A stretch of 49,249 nucleotides of DNA from Nevskiales bacterium (GCA_028698335.1 JAQVDP010000003.1:1-49249); one strand, 5' to 3'. Shown: positions 34,457 through 44,400, counted from the first letter of the stretch. Numbers and translations: made by a program. The notes: generated from the letters alone by a model not told the origin.

Positions 34457-35946
34457 ATTCCGCCGCTGCGACCGCCGCTGCACGGGGGCTCGATGCCGCC
34501 GATTTTCGCCTGACCTGCACCAACGGCTTCGGCGACGGCTGGAACCACTACGCCCACAGCATGGCGTGGTTCGAGGGACGCATCTTCGTCGGGACCACGC
34601 GCGGCACGATGGCGATGAACAAGTGGAACGTGCCGCGTCCGGAGATGCGGCCGTGGCCCGTCGACAGTCCCGAGTACATCTACGACGTGCCGCGCCAGGC
34701 CGAGATCTGGTGCTACACGCCTGACCGGGACCGCTGGCACCGGGCCTACCAGGCGCCGCTGGTGACCGGGCGCAACAAACAGCTGGTGCCGCGCTATATC
34801 GGCTTCCGCGGCATGACGGTGTTCCAGGGTGCATCGGACCACAAGCCCTGTCTGTACGTCTCGACCTGGGCGCCGGCGCTGGCCGAGCCGCCGGAGATCC
34901 TGCGCAGCGAGGACGGCGTGCACTTCGAACCTGTGCCGCGCCCCCCGTTTCCGCCGACCGTGCGCTCGTTCCGGACCCTGCAGGTGTTCGGCGGGCGCGT
35001 GCACACGACGCCGACCAGTTCGACCGCGGGCGCGCGCCGCGCCTCCGACAGCATCGGCTCCGAAGCCACGATCTACGCGACCGACGATCTGCAGAGCGCG
35101 AACTGGCGTCCGGTCTGCGACGAGGGCTTCGGCCAGGCCGACAACGTCACGGTCTTCGAGATGCACGTCTTCGACGGCCATCTGTATGCCGCCACCGTCA
35201 ATCGCAACGGGCTGGAGCTGTGGAAGACGCCCGGCGGCGAGGTGCCCTACCGCTGGACCCGCGTGCTGCAACGGGGTGCCTGGCGCGGTGCCTTCGACGA
35301 GGTCGGCGTGGCGTTGTGCGATTTCAACGGTGCGCTCTACATCGGCACCGGCGTGCTCAACGGCGGTTATCACCGGGCATTCCAGATCGGGCCTGCCGCC
35401 GCCGAGATCCTGCGGGTCTGGCCGGACGACAGCTGGGACCTGCTCGTCGGCGACCCGCGCGTCACGCCCGATGGGCTGCGCTATCCGCTGTCGGGCTATT
35501 CCTCCGGGTTCGACAACATGTTCGCCGGTTACGTCTGGCGCATGGCGGTGCATGACGACTACCTCTACGCCGGGACCTTCAGCTGGGCCAGTGCGCTGCC
35601 GTTTCTGCCGATGCACGTCTGGCCCGAGGATGTCGTCGCCCTGGTGCACCGCTGGGGCGTTGCCAACCTGGTGCGCCATCACGGCGGTTGCGAGCTTTGG
35701 CGCAGCCGCGACGGCGCCTACTGGGAGCCGGTGACCCGCAACGGTTTCGGCAATCCGTACAACTGGGGCATCCGCAACATCGTGTCGACCCCGGGCGGCC
35801 TGTACGTCGCCACCGCCAATCCGTACGGGCCGACGATCGCCCAGCAGCAGGAGAACGGCGACTGGGCCTACGGGCCGAACCCCCGCGGCGGCTGCGAGGT
35901 GTGGCGCAGCCGGCCGCCGACTCCGGCCGGAGCGCCCGAACCATGA
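34453..35946 (+). CDS. Unrecognised repeat protein, probable beta-propeller
   Basis: A 497-residue protein I do not recognise. Recurrent strand motifs suggest a beta-propeller: AWFEGRIFVGTTRG, VFDGHLYAATVNRNGLELWK, DFNGALYIGTGVLNGG, VHDDYLYAGTFSWAS and TPGGLYVATANPYGP. Each is followed by a Trp-rich strand such as GCELWRSRDG or GCEVWRSR. It is rich in Trp, Tyr and Asn and has no signal peptide or membrane segment, so it is probably cytoplasmic unless exported by an unusual route. It starts with GTG overlapping the adaptor stop by 4 bp and its stop overlaps the sulfotransferase start by 4 bp, so it is translated with both. A scaffold, lectin-like or glycosidase-like role would be a guess. Confidence 0.7.
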   Translation: MNSAAATAAARGLDAADFRLTCTNGFGDGWNHYAHSMAWFEGRIFVGTTRGTMAMNKWNVPRPEMRPWPVDSPEYIYDVPRQAEIWCYTPDRDRWHRAYQAPLVTGRNKQLVPRYIGFRGMTVFQGASDHKPCLYVSTWAPALAEPPEILRSEDGVHFEPVPRPPFPPTVRSFRTLQVFGGRVHTTPTSSTAGARRASDSIGSEATIYATDDLQSANWRPVCDEGFGQADNVTVFEMHVFDGHLYAATVNRNGLELWKTPGGEVPYRWTRVLQRGAWRGAFDEVGVALCDFNGALYIGTGVLNGGYHRAFQIGPAAAEILRVWPDDSWDLLVGDPRVTPDGLRYPLSGYSSGFDNMFAGYVWRMAVHDDYLYAGTFSWASALPFLPMHVWPEDVVALVHRWGVANLVRHHGGCELWRSRDGAYWEPVTRNGFGNPYNWGIRNIVSTPGGLYVATANPYGPTIAQQQENGDWAYGPNPRGGCEVWRSRPPTPAGAPEP

Positions 35947-36848
35947 GCGCGCATCGGGATCCGATCCTCGTGCTGGCGCCGCCGTTTTCGGGCGCGTCGT
36001 TCATCGCCGCGGTTCTGGACCGCCATCACGGGCTGTGCGCGGTGCCGGAGCTGCATCTGTTCATGGCCGACAGCGTCGGCGGTCTGCTCGATCTGTTCGC
36101 GATCAGCCAGGGCGGGCATGGCGACGGGCTGCTGCGCACCGTCGCCCAGTTCGCATTCGGCGCGCAGAGCGACGGCGCCATCGATCAGGCGGCGGGCTGG
36201 CTGGACGAGCGGCGGGACTGGTCGACTGCGGCACTGCTCGATGCGGTCGCCGGATGGGCCGCGCCGGCGCGGCTGGTGATTCCGGATACCGATTCGCCGC
36301 TACGGCCGGTCGATCTGGCGCGCATGCGGACCATCGTTCCGGACGCGCCGGTGCTGCAGTGCCTGCGTCATCCCTATGCGGTGACCGCAGAGCACGCGGC
36401 GTGGCTGCGCGAACGGCTGTTCGTGCCGATCGACTACAAGGACCACAGCGTCGATCCGCCGCAGGTCGATCCGCAGCTCGGCTGGTATCGCATCCACCGC
36501 AACATCGAGCAGCATCTATTGGGCGCCGGCATGCGCACCCTGCGGTTGCAGGTCGATCGATTCGACGAAGGCGCCGACGACGACCTGCGCCGGTTGTGCG
36601 CGGACCTCGGCCTCGAATGCGACGCGGCGGACCTGCACGCCATGCGCGAGCCGCGGGCCTGGGTATTCGGGGGATACGGGCCGCGCGCAGCGCCGTACGG
36701 CGTGGACGTCGACCTGCTGGAGCCGGTCCGGCTGCCGGCCGACTGGGTGGTCGAGCCGAGCCTGGACGCGCTGTTGCCCTGGCGTCGCGATCGGAGCGGG
36801 TTCTCGCCCGACCTGGTGGCCCTGGCGCAGTCTTACGGCTACCGCTGA
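35943..36848 (+). CDS. Sulfotransferase family protein
   Basis: A 301-residue protein with the layout of PAPS-dependent sulfotransferases. The 5'-phosphosulfate loop is at residues 11-25 (LAPPFSGASFIAAVL, a variant of the usual PRSGTSLL pattern). The 3'-phosphate region is VLQCLRHPYAVTAEHAAWL (138-156), which keeps Arg142 and a following helix. The C-terminal half has YRIHRNIEQHLL and a terminal aromatic segment. It would transfer sulfate to a hydroxyl of a lipid, sugar or polyketide; the acceptor is unknown. The start overlaps the preceding stop (ATGA). Its 3' end overlaps the convergent lipoprotein gene by 10 bp. The P-loop is divergent, so activity needs testing. Confidence 0.75.
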   Translation: MSAHRDPILVLAPPFSGASFIAAVLDRHHGLCAVPELHLFMADSVGGLLDLFAISQGGHGDGLLRTVAQFAFGAQSDGAIDQAAGWLDERRDWSTAALLDAVAGWAAPARLVIPDTDSPLRPVDLARMRTIVPDAPVLQCLRHPYAVTAEHAAWLRERLFVPIDYKDHSVDPPQVDPQLGWYRIHRNIEQHLLGAGMRTLRLQVDRFDEGADDDLRRLCADLGLECDAADLHAMREPRAWVFGGYGPRAAPYGVDVDLLEPVRLPADWVVEPSLDALLPWRRDRSGFSPDLVALAQSYGYR

Positions 36849-37777
36849 GCGGCGTTGCGTCCGGCGCGCTGGCGCTCGAGGAAGGCGCCGATCGTGGCGG
36901 TGGCGTCGAAGGCGTCTGAATTGGCGCCAAGCAGCGCGGGCAGCAAGGTCTGTCCGCCGGGCCACTGATGGCCGACTCCGGCAACCCCGCACCATTCCAG
37001 CGACCGCCGGCAGGCCGGCGCCGTGCTGCACGTCGCCGGCGCGTCGGCTGCCGGAATCTGGGGTTCCTGCGCGCAGCCGTTGCGTTGCCGCAGCATCGTG
37101 ACGACTTCGGCCATGGCCGGCCGATAGCTGCCGTCGAACATGCCACCGTTCCACGGAATGCGGGGATCGTCGCGGCCCTGGATCAGCAACGCGGCGACAC
37201 CGCTGCGGTCGACGCAACGGTCGATCATCGGACCGCCCGATACCGGCGCGATCGCGTCGAAGGTTCCCGGGGCATCGCAGGCGATCCGGTGCAACAGCAT
37301 CGCGCCGTTGGAGAAGCCGGTGCCGTAGGTCTGTCCGGGCGCGATGACGTACTCGGACCGGATCCGCGCGATCATCGCGCGGATGAAACCGACATCGTCG
37401 ACGCCGTGATCGGCGGCCCAGCCGCAGCAGTGCCCGGCGTTCCATGACAGCTTGAGGCCGTCGGGATAGGCGATCACGTAGCCGTAGCGGTCGGCCAGTC
37501 GATTCAGGCCGCTCTGGCGGGCCAGCGCCGCGCCGGTGCCCCAGCCGCCGTGCAGCGCGACCAGCAACGGGTGCGGTTGCTGCGTGTCGAAATCCCGGGG
37601 CAGGTAGAGACTGTAGTCGCGGGTGCCATCGGCGGTCGCGATCTGCGCCGTCCGGACCTGGTCGGACGGCGCCTCGAGCGTCCTGCTCGCGCAGCCGACC
37701 ACGCCCAGCAGCAGTCCGGCGGTCAGCAGCAGCATGCGGTGGCGGACGGTCGGGACAGTGATCCTCATCGCCGTCAC
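36839..37777 (-). CDS. PHB depolymerase / LpqC-like esterase lipoprotein
   Basis: A 312-residue alpha/beta hydrolase of the poly(3-hydroxybutyrate) depolymerase / feruloyl esterase (LpqC) family. The N-terminus is a lipoprotein signal with lipobox VVGC (Cys29). The oxyanion region is LLVALHGGWGTGA, the nucleophile elbow GTGFSNGAM, the acid is near LLIQGRDDPRIPW and the His is in GVGHQWPGG. It should sit on the outer or inner membrane facing the periplasm and cleave an ester. As the last gene of the minus-strand operon it could trim or attach the synthase product; that is inferred. Its 3' end overlaps the sulfotransferase gene. ATG at 37768 is an alternative start. Confidence 0.82.
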   Translation of the reverse strand: MTAMRITVPTVRHRMLLLTAGLLLGVVGCASRTLEAPSDQVRTAQIATADGTRDYSLYLPRDFDTQQPHPLLVALHGGWGTGAALARQSGLNRLADRYGYVIAYPDGLKLSWNAGHCCGWAADHGVDDVGFIRAMIARIRSEYVIAPGQTYGTGFSNGAMLLHRIACDAPGTFDAIAPVSGGPMIDRCVDRSGVAALLIQGRDDPRIPWNGGMFDGSYRPAMAEVVTMLRQRNGCAQEPQIPAADAPATCSTAPACRRSLEWCGVAGVGHQWPGGQTLLPALLGANSDAFDATATIGAFLERQRAGRNAAQR

Positions 37778-37790
37778 GCGCCGACAGCCT

Positions 37791-38657
37791 TCACGCCGGA
37801 ACCGGTTCGTTCAGGAAGCCGCTCAGCTCCTGATTGACCGCTGCGGCGTGGCTGACCGGAAAGAAATGGCCGGCACCGAGCAGCACCTGGATCCGATTGT
37901 TCGGGAGCAGCTTCGACAGCGCCTCGCCCGAGGGCATGCAGCGCGATCCCTGTGCGTACATCAGCAGCGTAGGGACGTCGAGCCGGGTCAGATCCTCGGG
38001 CGGTGTGCCGACCTGCTCGAACTCGCCGGGGGCGCGGGTCTCTTCCAGGATCCGCAGCCACTGACGCGCCGCCCGGGCCGCGCCGCGGCCTTCGCCGAAC
38101 GGCGTGAAGCTGTCGCGCAATGCCGCGTCGAGCCCGTCGACACGCAGACGCGCGGTGGCTTCGAGAAAGCGGAAGCCCACCTGCGTTTCCCGTTCCCAGT
38201 CGTAACCGTAGGCTTCGGCGCTGGCCGCGGCGACCGCCTTTTCGTAGGCGCTCAGCGGCTGGTCGTTCAGACGCATCGCCGGCTGCAGTACCTGGATGCG
38301 CGAATCGAACAGGGCCAGCCGGCGGACGCGCGCCGGCGCCTGTGCCGTGGCCTCGAGTGCGATCGCGCCGCCATAGCTGTGCCCGGCGAGCACGGCGTCG
38401 CTGATGTCGAGCGCGTCCATGAGTCCGAGCACGTCGGACGCCATCGCCGCCGCGGCGTAACCGTCCGGACTCAGTTCGCTGTAGCCGTGTCCGCGCAGAT
38501 CGAACAGCGTCACCCGGAAGCGTTCGGCCATCGCCGACGCGGTCGAGAACCAGAACGCGCGATTGGCGGCGAGCCCGTGAATCAGGATCAGATCCTCGGG
38601 GCCGTCGCCGAGCTGCTGCCACGCCAGCTTGGCGCCGTTGATGACCGAGTAGCCCAC
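37791..38657 (-). CDS. Alpha/beta hydrolase (possible thioesterase-like)
   Basis: A 288-residue soluble alpha/beta hydrolase. Motifs are LILIHGLAANRAFW (oxyanion), LFDLRGHGYSE, the nucleophile elbow AGHSYGGAIAL with Ser94, and a terminal His in GAGHFFPVSH. The usual acid after strand 7 (as in WGEDD) is absent: the segment reads LLMYAQGSRCMPSGEAL. Either another acid serves or activity is altered. It lies 9-13 bp from both neighbours in a synthase operon, so release of acyl chains from the ACPs is a plausible role. Sequence alone does not show the substrate. Confidence 0.8.
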   Translation of the reverse strand: MGYSVINGAKLAWQQLGDGPEDLILIHGLAANRAFWFSTASAMAERFRVTLFDLRGHGYSELSPDGYAAAAMASDVLGLMDALDISDAVLAGHSYGGAIALEATAQAPARVRRLALFDSRIQVLQPAMRLNDQPLSAYEKAVAAASAEAYGYDWERETQVGFRFLEATARLRVDGLDAALRDSFTPFGEGRGAARAARQWLRILEETRAPGEFEQVGTPPEDLTRLDVPTLLMYAQGSRCMPSGEALSKLLPNNRIQVLLGAGHFFPVSHAAAVNQELSGFLNEPVPA

Positions 38658-38670
38658 CGGATCGACGGCC

Positions 38671-38961
38671 TCAGGCGGCGGCCGCGACGAACGGCTCGAG
38701 GAACGCGGCGATCTGGCCGATGCTCAGGTCGTCGACGTAGCGACCGTTGTTCATCAGCAGCTTGTCGAACGGCGTCTTGTGCAGACCGAAGTCCTCTTCG
38801 ATCGCGACGGTCAGCTGGATGATGTCGACCGACTCGAAGCCGAGATCGGCCAGCAACCGGGTTTCAGGGTTCATCGCGCTGTCGAGCTCGGTGTCCCAGT
38901 CCTGGGTGAAATCCTCGAGCAGGACGATCAGTTTGTTGACGATGGCGTCGGTGTTGGACAT
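38671..38961 (-). CDS. Stand-alone acyl carrier protein
   Basis: A 96-residue ACP. The phosphopantetheine site is Ser44 in LADLGFESVDIIQLTVAIEE, with the second helix acidic as usual. The start at ATG 38961 gives the normal ACP size; the open frame extends upstream but overlaps the acyltransferase gene. It differs in sequence from the ACPs of the large synthase, so it may carry a primer, an intermediate or an acyl group for the neighbouring acyltransferase. Attachment of the arm could be by the PPTase domain encoded in the same operon. Confidence 0.9.
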   Translation of the reverse strand: MSNTDAIVNKLIVLLEDFTQDWDTELDSAMNPETRLLADLGFESVDIIQLTVAIEEDFGLHKTPFDKLLMNNGRYVDDLSIGQIAAFLEPFVAAAA

Positions 38962-38969
38962 GGCGGGGG

Positions 38970-39758
38970 TTATTCCGGGTGTGCAAAGAACAGGGGCGAT
39001 TCGAGTTTGTCGACGGTCAGCTGACCGGCCTTGGCACCGACCCGATATGTTTCCGGGACGAGCGCCTGAAGTTCGCCGTCGGCCAGCTTCTGCTCGTAGA
39101 AATCGAGCGTTGCCTCGACGTTGCTGTAGTCGACCTGGCGTTTGAACGGCGCCAGATCGTAGCGCCACCATTGTAGTTTCAAAAAACGTTCGACGATGTT
39201 GTCGGCGAAGCGCAGCCGGATCACGCGCGCCGGCGCGCCCACGGCAATCGCGTAGGGGGGGATGTCGCGGGTCACGACGCTGCGTGCGCCGATCGCGGCG
39301 CCGTCACCGATGGTCACGCCGCGTTTGACGAAGCTGCCGGCGCCGACATAGGCCTCGTGCCCGATGTAGGTGTCGTTGGGCTGCGCCTCGACCCATGACG
39401 GACCGGCGTCGGCGTCCGGCGCCAGGCGTTCGAAGTCCGGGATCTGGTACAGACCCGGCATGTAGTGCGGGCGCGTGAACGCGAACATGTGGCTGGAGAA
39501 CCAGTCCATCGGATGTTCCGGCGGTCCGATGATCGAGGACTCGCCGATCTGGGCGTAACGACCGAAGTGCACGCGGAAGGCGCTGGTCATGCCGGCGGCG
39601 TTGAAGAAGGTGAACGCGCCGGCCGTGCAGTCCTTGAGCCGGTGCCCGTGGATCCAGGCCGGTCGCTCGTAGGTCAGGGACCCCACGAGCAACCGGCCGT
39701 CGGTCACCAGACCGTGTTCCGTCAGTGCCTCGGCTGTGATTCTGGAAGGCTCTGTCAT
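38970..39758 (-). CDS. CatB-like hexapeptide-repeat acyltransferase
   Basis: A 262-residue left-handed beta-helix acyltransferase of the CatB/xenobiotic acetyltransferase kind. Hexapeptide turns are seen in [20 protein letters not shown] and [20 protein letters not shown]. The family closing signature is [20 protein letters not shown]. The likely catalytic His is in the [13 protein letters not shown] loop. It would acylate a hydroxyl or amine, using acetyl-CoA or an acyl-ACP; the ACP gene 8 bp downstream makes the latter possible. Acceptor unknown. Confidence 0.84.
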   Translation of the reverse strand: MTEPSRITAEALTEHGLVTDGRLLVGSLTYERPAWIHGHRLKDCTAGAFTFFNAAGMTSAFRVHFGRYAQIGESSIIGPPEHPMDWFSSHMFAFTRPHYMPGLYQIPDFERLAPDADAGPSWVEAQPNDTYIGHEAYVGAGSFVKRGVTIGDGAAIGARSVVTRDIPPYAIAVGAPARVIRLRFADNIVERFLKLQWWRYDLAPFKRQVDYSNVEATLDFYEQKLADGELQALVPETYRVGAKAGQLTVDKLESPLFFAHPE

Positions 39759-39776
39759 CGCCGTGCGGACTCGGGC

Positions 39777-41378
39777 TTACTCCATGTATCCAAGCATCTG
39801 CAGCTGCTCGATCATCTTCTTCTTCTCTTCCTCGTCCATTTCCTCGCGGGCCTCGTTGCTGCGCTCGAGGCGGGTCCTGGCGCCCTGCTTGACCGGATTC
39901 TCGCTCCAGTGCTCGGACGTGAAGAAGGACTGCGGGACCTCGCCCTCGAGATCCGACGGGACCGACACGCCGAGGCTGTAGAGCAGGGTCGAGGTCACAT
40001 CGACGATCTGGCGCAGTTCGACTTCGCCGGCCGCCGCGACACCCTTGCCGTAGGCCATGAAGATGCCGTCCGGATGGTGCGTGCCGGCCGGGTTGGGGCG
40101 CTTGACCACCGCCGGCTTGTAGTCGCGGATCGAGACGAAGCCGTTGTCGCGCAGTACCAGGGTCAGATCGCAGGCATGCTTCATGTGCGGGCCGGGGAAC
40201 CATTCCTCGCGCTTGAGCACGTCGACGATGATCTGTTCGCCGCTATCCGGATCCTTCAGCGAGAACAGGTCCTGGATCAGCTTGTCGCGGAACTGCTCGT
40301 AGTCCTCCGGCTTGATCCCCGGGTCGCCGGGCTTCTCGGCGACGCGGATGTGGATGCCGTTGGACGAAGGCGTGCGGCAGTAGGCCGTGGTCTGAGACCA
40401 GTCGAGGTTGGCGAAGTCACTGGCTTCGCGGCGCAGCGCCTGCTCGCTGCCGTCGTTGACCGCCCACTTCAGGTAGCCGAGATCCTCGAGCAGGCTGTTG
40501 ATGCGCAGGACCTCGTAGCTGGCGGTGAAGCCGTGGTCGGATGCGAAGAACACCTGCGCGTCGGGGCCGGCGAGGGTGACGAGGCGCTCGATGTAGCCGT
40601 CGAGGTTGCGGAAGTACTCGAGGCAGACGTCGCGCATGCTCTTTTCCCAACCCTGCGGGTTTTCCGGGACCAGCGCCGGGTCGAGGAACTGCCAGGCCTG
40701 ATGCTGGATCTTGTCGGTGCCGTCGAACATCACCGCCATCAGATCCGGCTTCTCGGTCTCGAGGATGTACTCGGCGATCTTGAACCACTGCTCCTCGCGG
40801 GGCAGGTGGTAGCGCACCCACTTCTCGGTTTCCTCGGGCGAGAGAACCTCCAGCGCCTGCTTCTCGTTGTCGAAGTCCCAGGCCAGTTCCTTGGGATCGA
40901 AGCCTGCGATGTTCTGCTTCATCTGCTCGAACAGCTCGCGCGGATAGGTGTTTCGACGCAGATGCTTGGCCGGAATGAAGCCGGGAACGATGAATCCGTC
41001 GACGTTGCCCGGGGGCGGCGCCGTGAGCGGAAAGTTGAGGGCTGCGATGCGCTTCTTCTTGCGGCTGGCGATCGACCAGATCGTTTCGCTGTCGATGTCA
41101 CGCGAGTCGTAGAGGGTCCAGAACACCTCGCCGCCCTTGTCTTCGGCACGGATGAAGTCGAACACGCCGTGCTGGCCCGGGCCCTTGCCGGTCTGGATGC
41201 TGGTCCACGCGGGCGGGGTCAGCGGGTTGGGGGTCGAACGCAGCTTGGCGCGCGCACCGCCTTCCATCACGGACTTCATGAACGGCATCGTCACGCCGAT
41301 CCCCGGCAGGTCCCGGGTCATCTCGTTGAGTACGGTGAAAGTGCAGCCGTCGAGGCCAATGAACAGGGTACGGGTCAT
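39777..41378 (-). CDS. AlkP-superfamily phosphodiesterase/phosphohydrolase, cytoplasmic
   Basis: A 533-residue enzyme of the type I phosphodiesterase/nucleotide pyrophosphatase group. The metal site is built from Asp10 in FIGLDGCTF and a likely nucleophile Thr54 in PNPLTPPAWTSIQTG. VMFDGTDKIQHQAW (Asp, His), FFASDHGFT (Asp-His) and AGTHHPDGIF (His) complete it. There is no signal peptide. The C-terminus is a charged helix ending EEEKKKMIEQLQMLGYM, a tail often seen in this superfamily. It probably hydrolyses a phosphodiester or phosphate on a small molecule or lipid. It is 36 bp after the synthase gene and 18 bp before the acyltransferase. Confidence 0.84.
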   Translation of the reverse strand: MTRTLFIGLDGCTFTVLNEMTRDLPGIGVTMPFMKSVMEGGARAKLRSTPNPLTPPAWTSIQTGKGPGQHGVFDFIRAEDKGGEVFWTLYDSRDIDSETIWSIASRKKKRIAALNFPLTAPPPGNVDGFIVPGFIPAKHLRRNTYPRELFEQMKQNIAGFDPKELAWDFDNEKQALEVLSPEETEKWVRYHLPREEQWFKIAEYILETEKPDLMAVMFDGTDKIQHQAWQFLDPALVPENPQGWEKSMRDVCLEYFRNLDGYIERLVTLAGPDAQVFFASDHGFTASYEVLRINSLLEDLGYLKWAVNDGSEQALRREASDFANLDWSQTTAYCRTPSSNGIHIRVAEKPGDPGIKPEDYEQFRDKLIQDLFSLKDPDSGEQIIVDVLKREEWFPGPHMKHACDLTLVLRDNGFVSIRDYKPAVVKRPNPAGTHHPDGIFMAYGKGVAAAGEVELRQIVDVTSTLLYSLGVSVPSDLEGEVPQSFFTSEHWSENPVKQGARTRLERSNEAREEMDEEEKKKMIEQLQMLGYME

Positions 41379-41414
41379 GTGCTGCAGTCCTTGTCGATCA
41401 GAGTTTTGGTTGGA

Positions 41415-44400
41415 TCAGGCGACGGATTCGATCCGTTGATCGGCGCGCGCGGGAACGATGCAGAGCGCGCAGATTTCATCGATGGAGAAGTAGAGGCGGA
41501 CATCGTAGTCGTGGCCGTCATGGCGCACGCGCACGCGCGAGTTGTGAGCGTCGCGGCGGTCGAGTTCGGCGCTGACGATCGTCCAGTCGTGTGGACGCCC
41601 CATCAGGCCGGTCCCGGCCGCCTTCGATGCCGCTTCCTTGGCGCACCACAGCGCCACGGCGATGCGCAGGCGTTCGGCCTCCGACGCCGAGGCGGGAATC
41701 AGGCGGCGCTCCAGGTCGGTGAAGGCACCGGCACTGAGCTTGTCGGGATCGATGTCCTCGAGCCGCTGATAGTCGAGGCCGAGCGACTGTCCGGGCGGGA
41801 CCACCGCGGCCACTGCCCAATGGCGGCTGTGGCTGATCGACAGTTGCGGAATCGCCAGATTCTGCAGGGCCGGACAGATGATCTGCGGCGCGCCCTGCAC
41901 ATCGTTGGCGATCTCGATGTCGGCATCGGCGACTTCGACCCCCTTGGCGGCCGCCCACTCGCGTACCGCTTCCTTGGCCGCGATCCGGCCCATCAGCCAT
42001 TCCTCGCGACGGGGACCGGTGACGGGCAGTGCGTAGAACTGACGGCGCTCCGACTGATTGAGCACCATGTGGGCGAGCATGCGCTTCCAGATGGCGCCGC
42101 CTTCGTCGAGGAAGTGCTGTGCGAACGGTTCCATACGCCGGACCAGCAGGCCTTCCGGCAGCTCCCGCTCCAGCCAGCGCTGGGTCATGTACTCGCGCAG
42201 CGGATGGATCCGGAAGTTGTAGAGCCGCTTCGGCACCGCGAACTTGCGGTCCTCCCAGCCATCCGCGCGCATCAGCAGGCGGCCGTCGGGGCCGATGATG
42301 TCGAAGCGTGCCTCGAGAATGTTCTCGTCGGTGAAGCGCAGGTCGCCGCGGCAGATGCAGCGGCTGCCCGCCGGTGGCGGCGGTGCGAACAGCGTGAAGC
42401 GGGCCAGACGGAACGGGAAGCAGTTGAAACCCCAGGTGTGCTTCTCGGTCAGCCAGTAGCCCGCGAGCTGTCCGGCGGCGTCGAGCATCGCCGCGTCGAG
42501 CTGGAACTGCGGCGAGCGGGTGAAGCTGAAGTAGTCGTGGGTCGGAATCGCTTCGAGATCGGCCTCGATCGATTCGCTGCCCCAGCGGCGGACGTGCTTG
42601 ACACCCTGCAGGCGCGGGCCGTGAAACATGCCGTGGCTGTAGAGTTCGCCGTCCGGATTGTTGACCGGTGGATACTCGTCGTCCGACGACCACGGATACG
42701 GCTCCGGCGGCGCGGTGTAGGCGGCCGCGAGAACGACGGTGCCTTCGAACACCAGGAGTCCGCCCTTCGGGCCGGCGCCCTGCATGAAGATACGGACGCT
42801 GATGCGTTGCTCCTGCGCGTTCGACGACTCGCGTTCGGTGACAATGCGCAGGTCGACGCTGTCGTCGTCGAGCGACAGCCAGCGGTTGCCGCGGGCCTGT
42901 TCGATCGCGATCACCTTGAGGTCCGGGCGTGCGGCCATCTGCATCGCCGCCTCGGCCAGGATCTCCATGCTGAAGGTGAACGGAATCACCGCGATCGGCA
43001 GCAGGTGCGGGTTGCGGGCCGACGGTGCGCCGCCGATGGTGTGGTCGCGCAGGAACCAGTCGCGTTCCAGGGTGAAGCGGCGGGCGATGACCATGCGCTG
43101 ATCCGTCTGCTCGACGACCTTGCCGAGCATCGGGAAGCGGGCGGCCGGATCGACGACCGCGGGCGGGGCCGCCGTGGCCGGGACGGGCGGCATCGCGCCC
43201 GCCGCAGCCGGCTGCGGTGTGGCGCCGGTCAGCCCGAGCACACGCGCCTGGCTGTCGAGGAAGTCCTGCATCAGCGAGAAGTGCGACTGCAGCACGCCGA
43301 GTCGTGGATCGGAGGGCGCCGATGGTGCCGTCGGCGCCGCTGCGACGGCGCCTGTCGCGGCGGCAGGCGTTGCCGGGGCCGGGGCGGGTGCGGCGGCCTG
43401 GGGCAGCGCCGGGACCGGCAGGTCCTTGGGCCAGTGCACCTTCGGCATCATCAGATTCAGATGCGGCTTCGGCTTGGCCGGCTCCGGAACCGCGTCCAGA
43501 TCCACCGCCTCGATCTCGCGGAACGCGAACAATTGGGTCGGGTCGAGCGGAACACCGATCGCGTAGAGCTGCGCCAGCGCATGCTGCAACTGGGCGATGC
43601 CGGACTTGCGACGGCTGTTGGTCGCGACCGCGACCACGTCATCGAGGCCGCGCAGGGCGTCGCCGACGAAGGAGGTCAGGTTGCCGCTGGGGCCGGCTTC
43701 GACGAAGACCCGGAAGCCGTCGTCGTACATGCGCCGCAGCGTGTCGGTGAAGCGCACCCGGCTTTCCCACTGCTGGGCGACCAGCTCGCGAATCGCGTCG
43801 GGATCTTCGGGGAACGGGCCCGCGCTGCAGGCACTGTAGAGCTGCGCGATGCCCGGACCGAATCCGATCTCGGCGAAATAGCTGCGATAGGCATCGGCGA
43901 TCGGCCTGAACAGCGCGGTGTGGTAGGCACGGCCGAACGGCAGCTCGACGCAGATCGCGCCCTCCGCGGACAGCTCCTCGCGCAGTGCGGCGATGCGCTC
44001 GCGTTCGCCGAACAGCACCAGCTGGTTCGGGCAGTTGTCCATCGCAACCTGGATCTGGCCATCGGCGCGGGCCAGCAAAGCCTCCCGCTGCGGCGCCTTC
44101 AGGGCGCCGACGGTCAGCAATGCGCCTTCGACGATGCGGCCCTGCTCGTCCAGCTCGCGATAGATGCGGTTGAGATCGCGGATCGTCGTGGCGATCTCGC
44201 TCAGATCGTCGAACCGGCGCACGCGCGAAGCGGTCAGTGCGGTGTTCTCGCCGGTGGAGTGGCCGAGCATCGCATCCGGCTGGATGGCCAGCGACTGCAG
44301 CACCTCGAACAGCGCCATGCTGGCGGTGAACACGGACTCGGCGCCGTAGTCCATCTCGTGCAGCTGTGCGTCGAGTGCCTCACGCGTCTGCGCGCTGATT

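Noticed and set aside
32039-34834. A 931-codon open frame on the minus strand opposite the PqqD/M50/HlyD gene
   Set aside because: Low-complexity shadow; the plus-strand frame shows conserved HlyD and M50-like motifs and overlapping-stop coupling.
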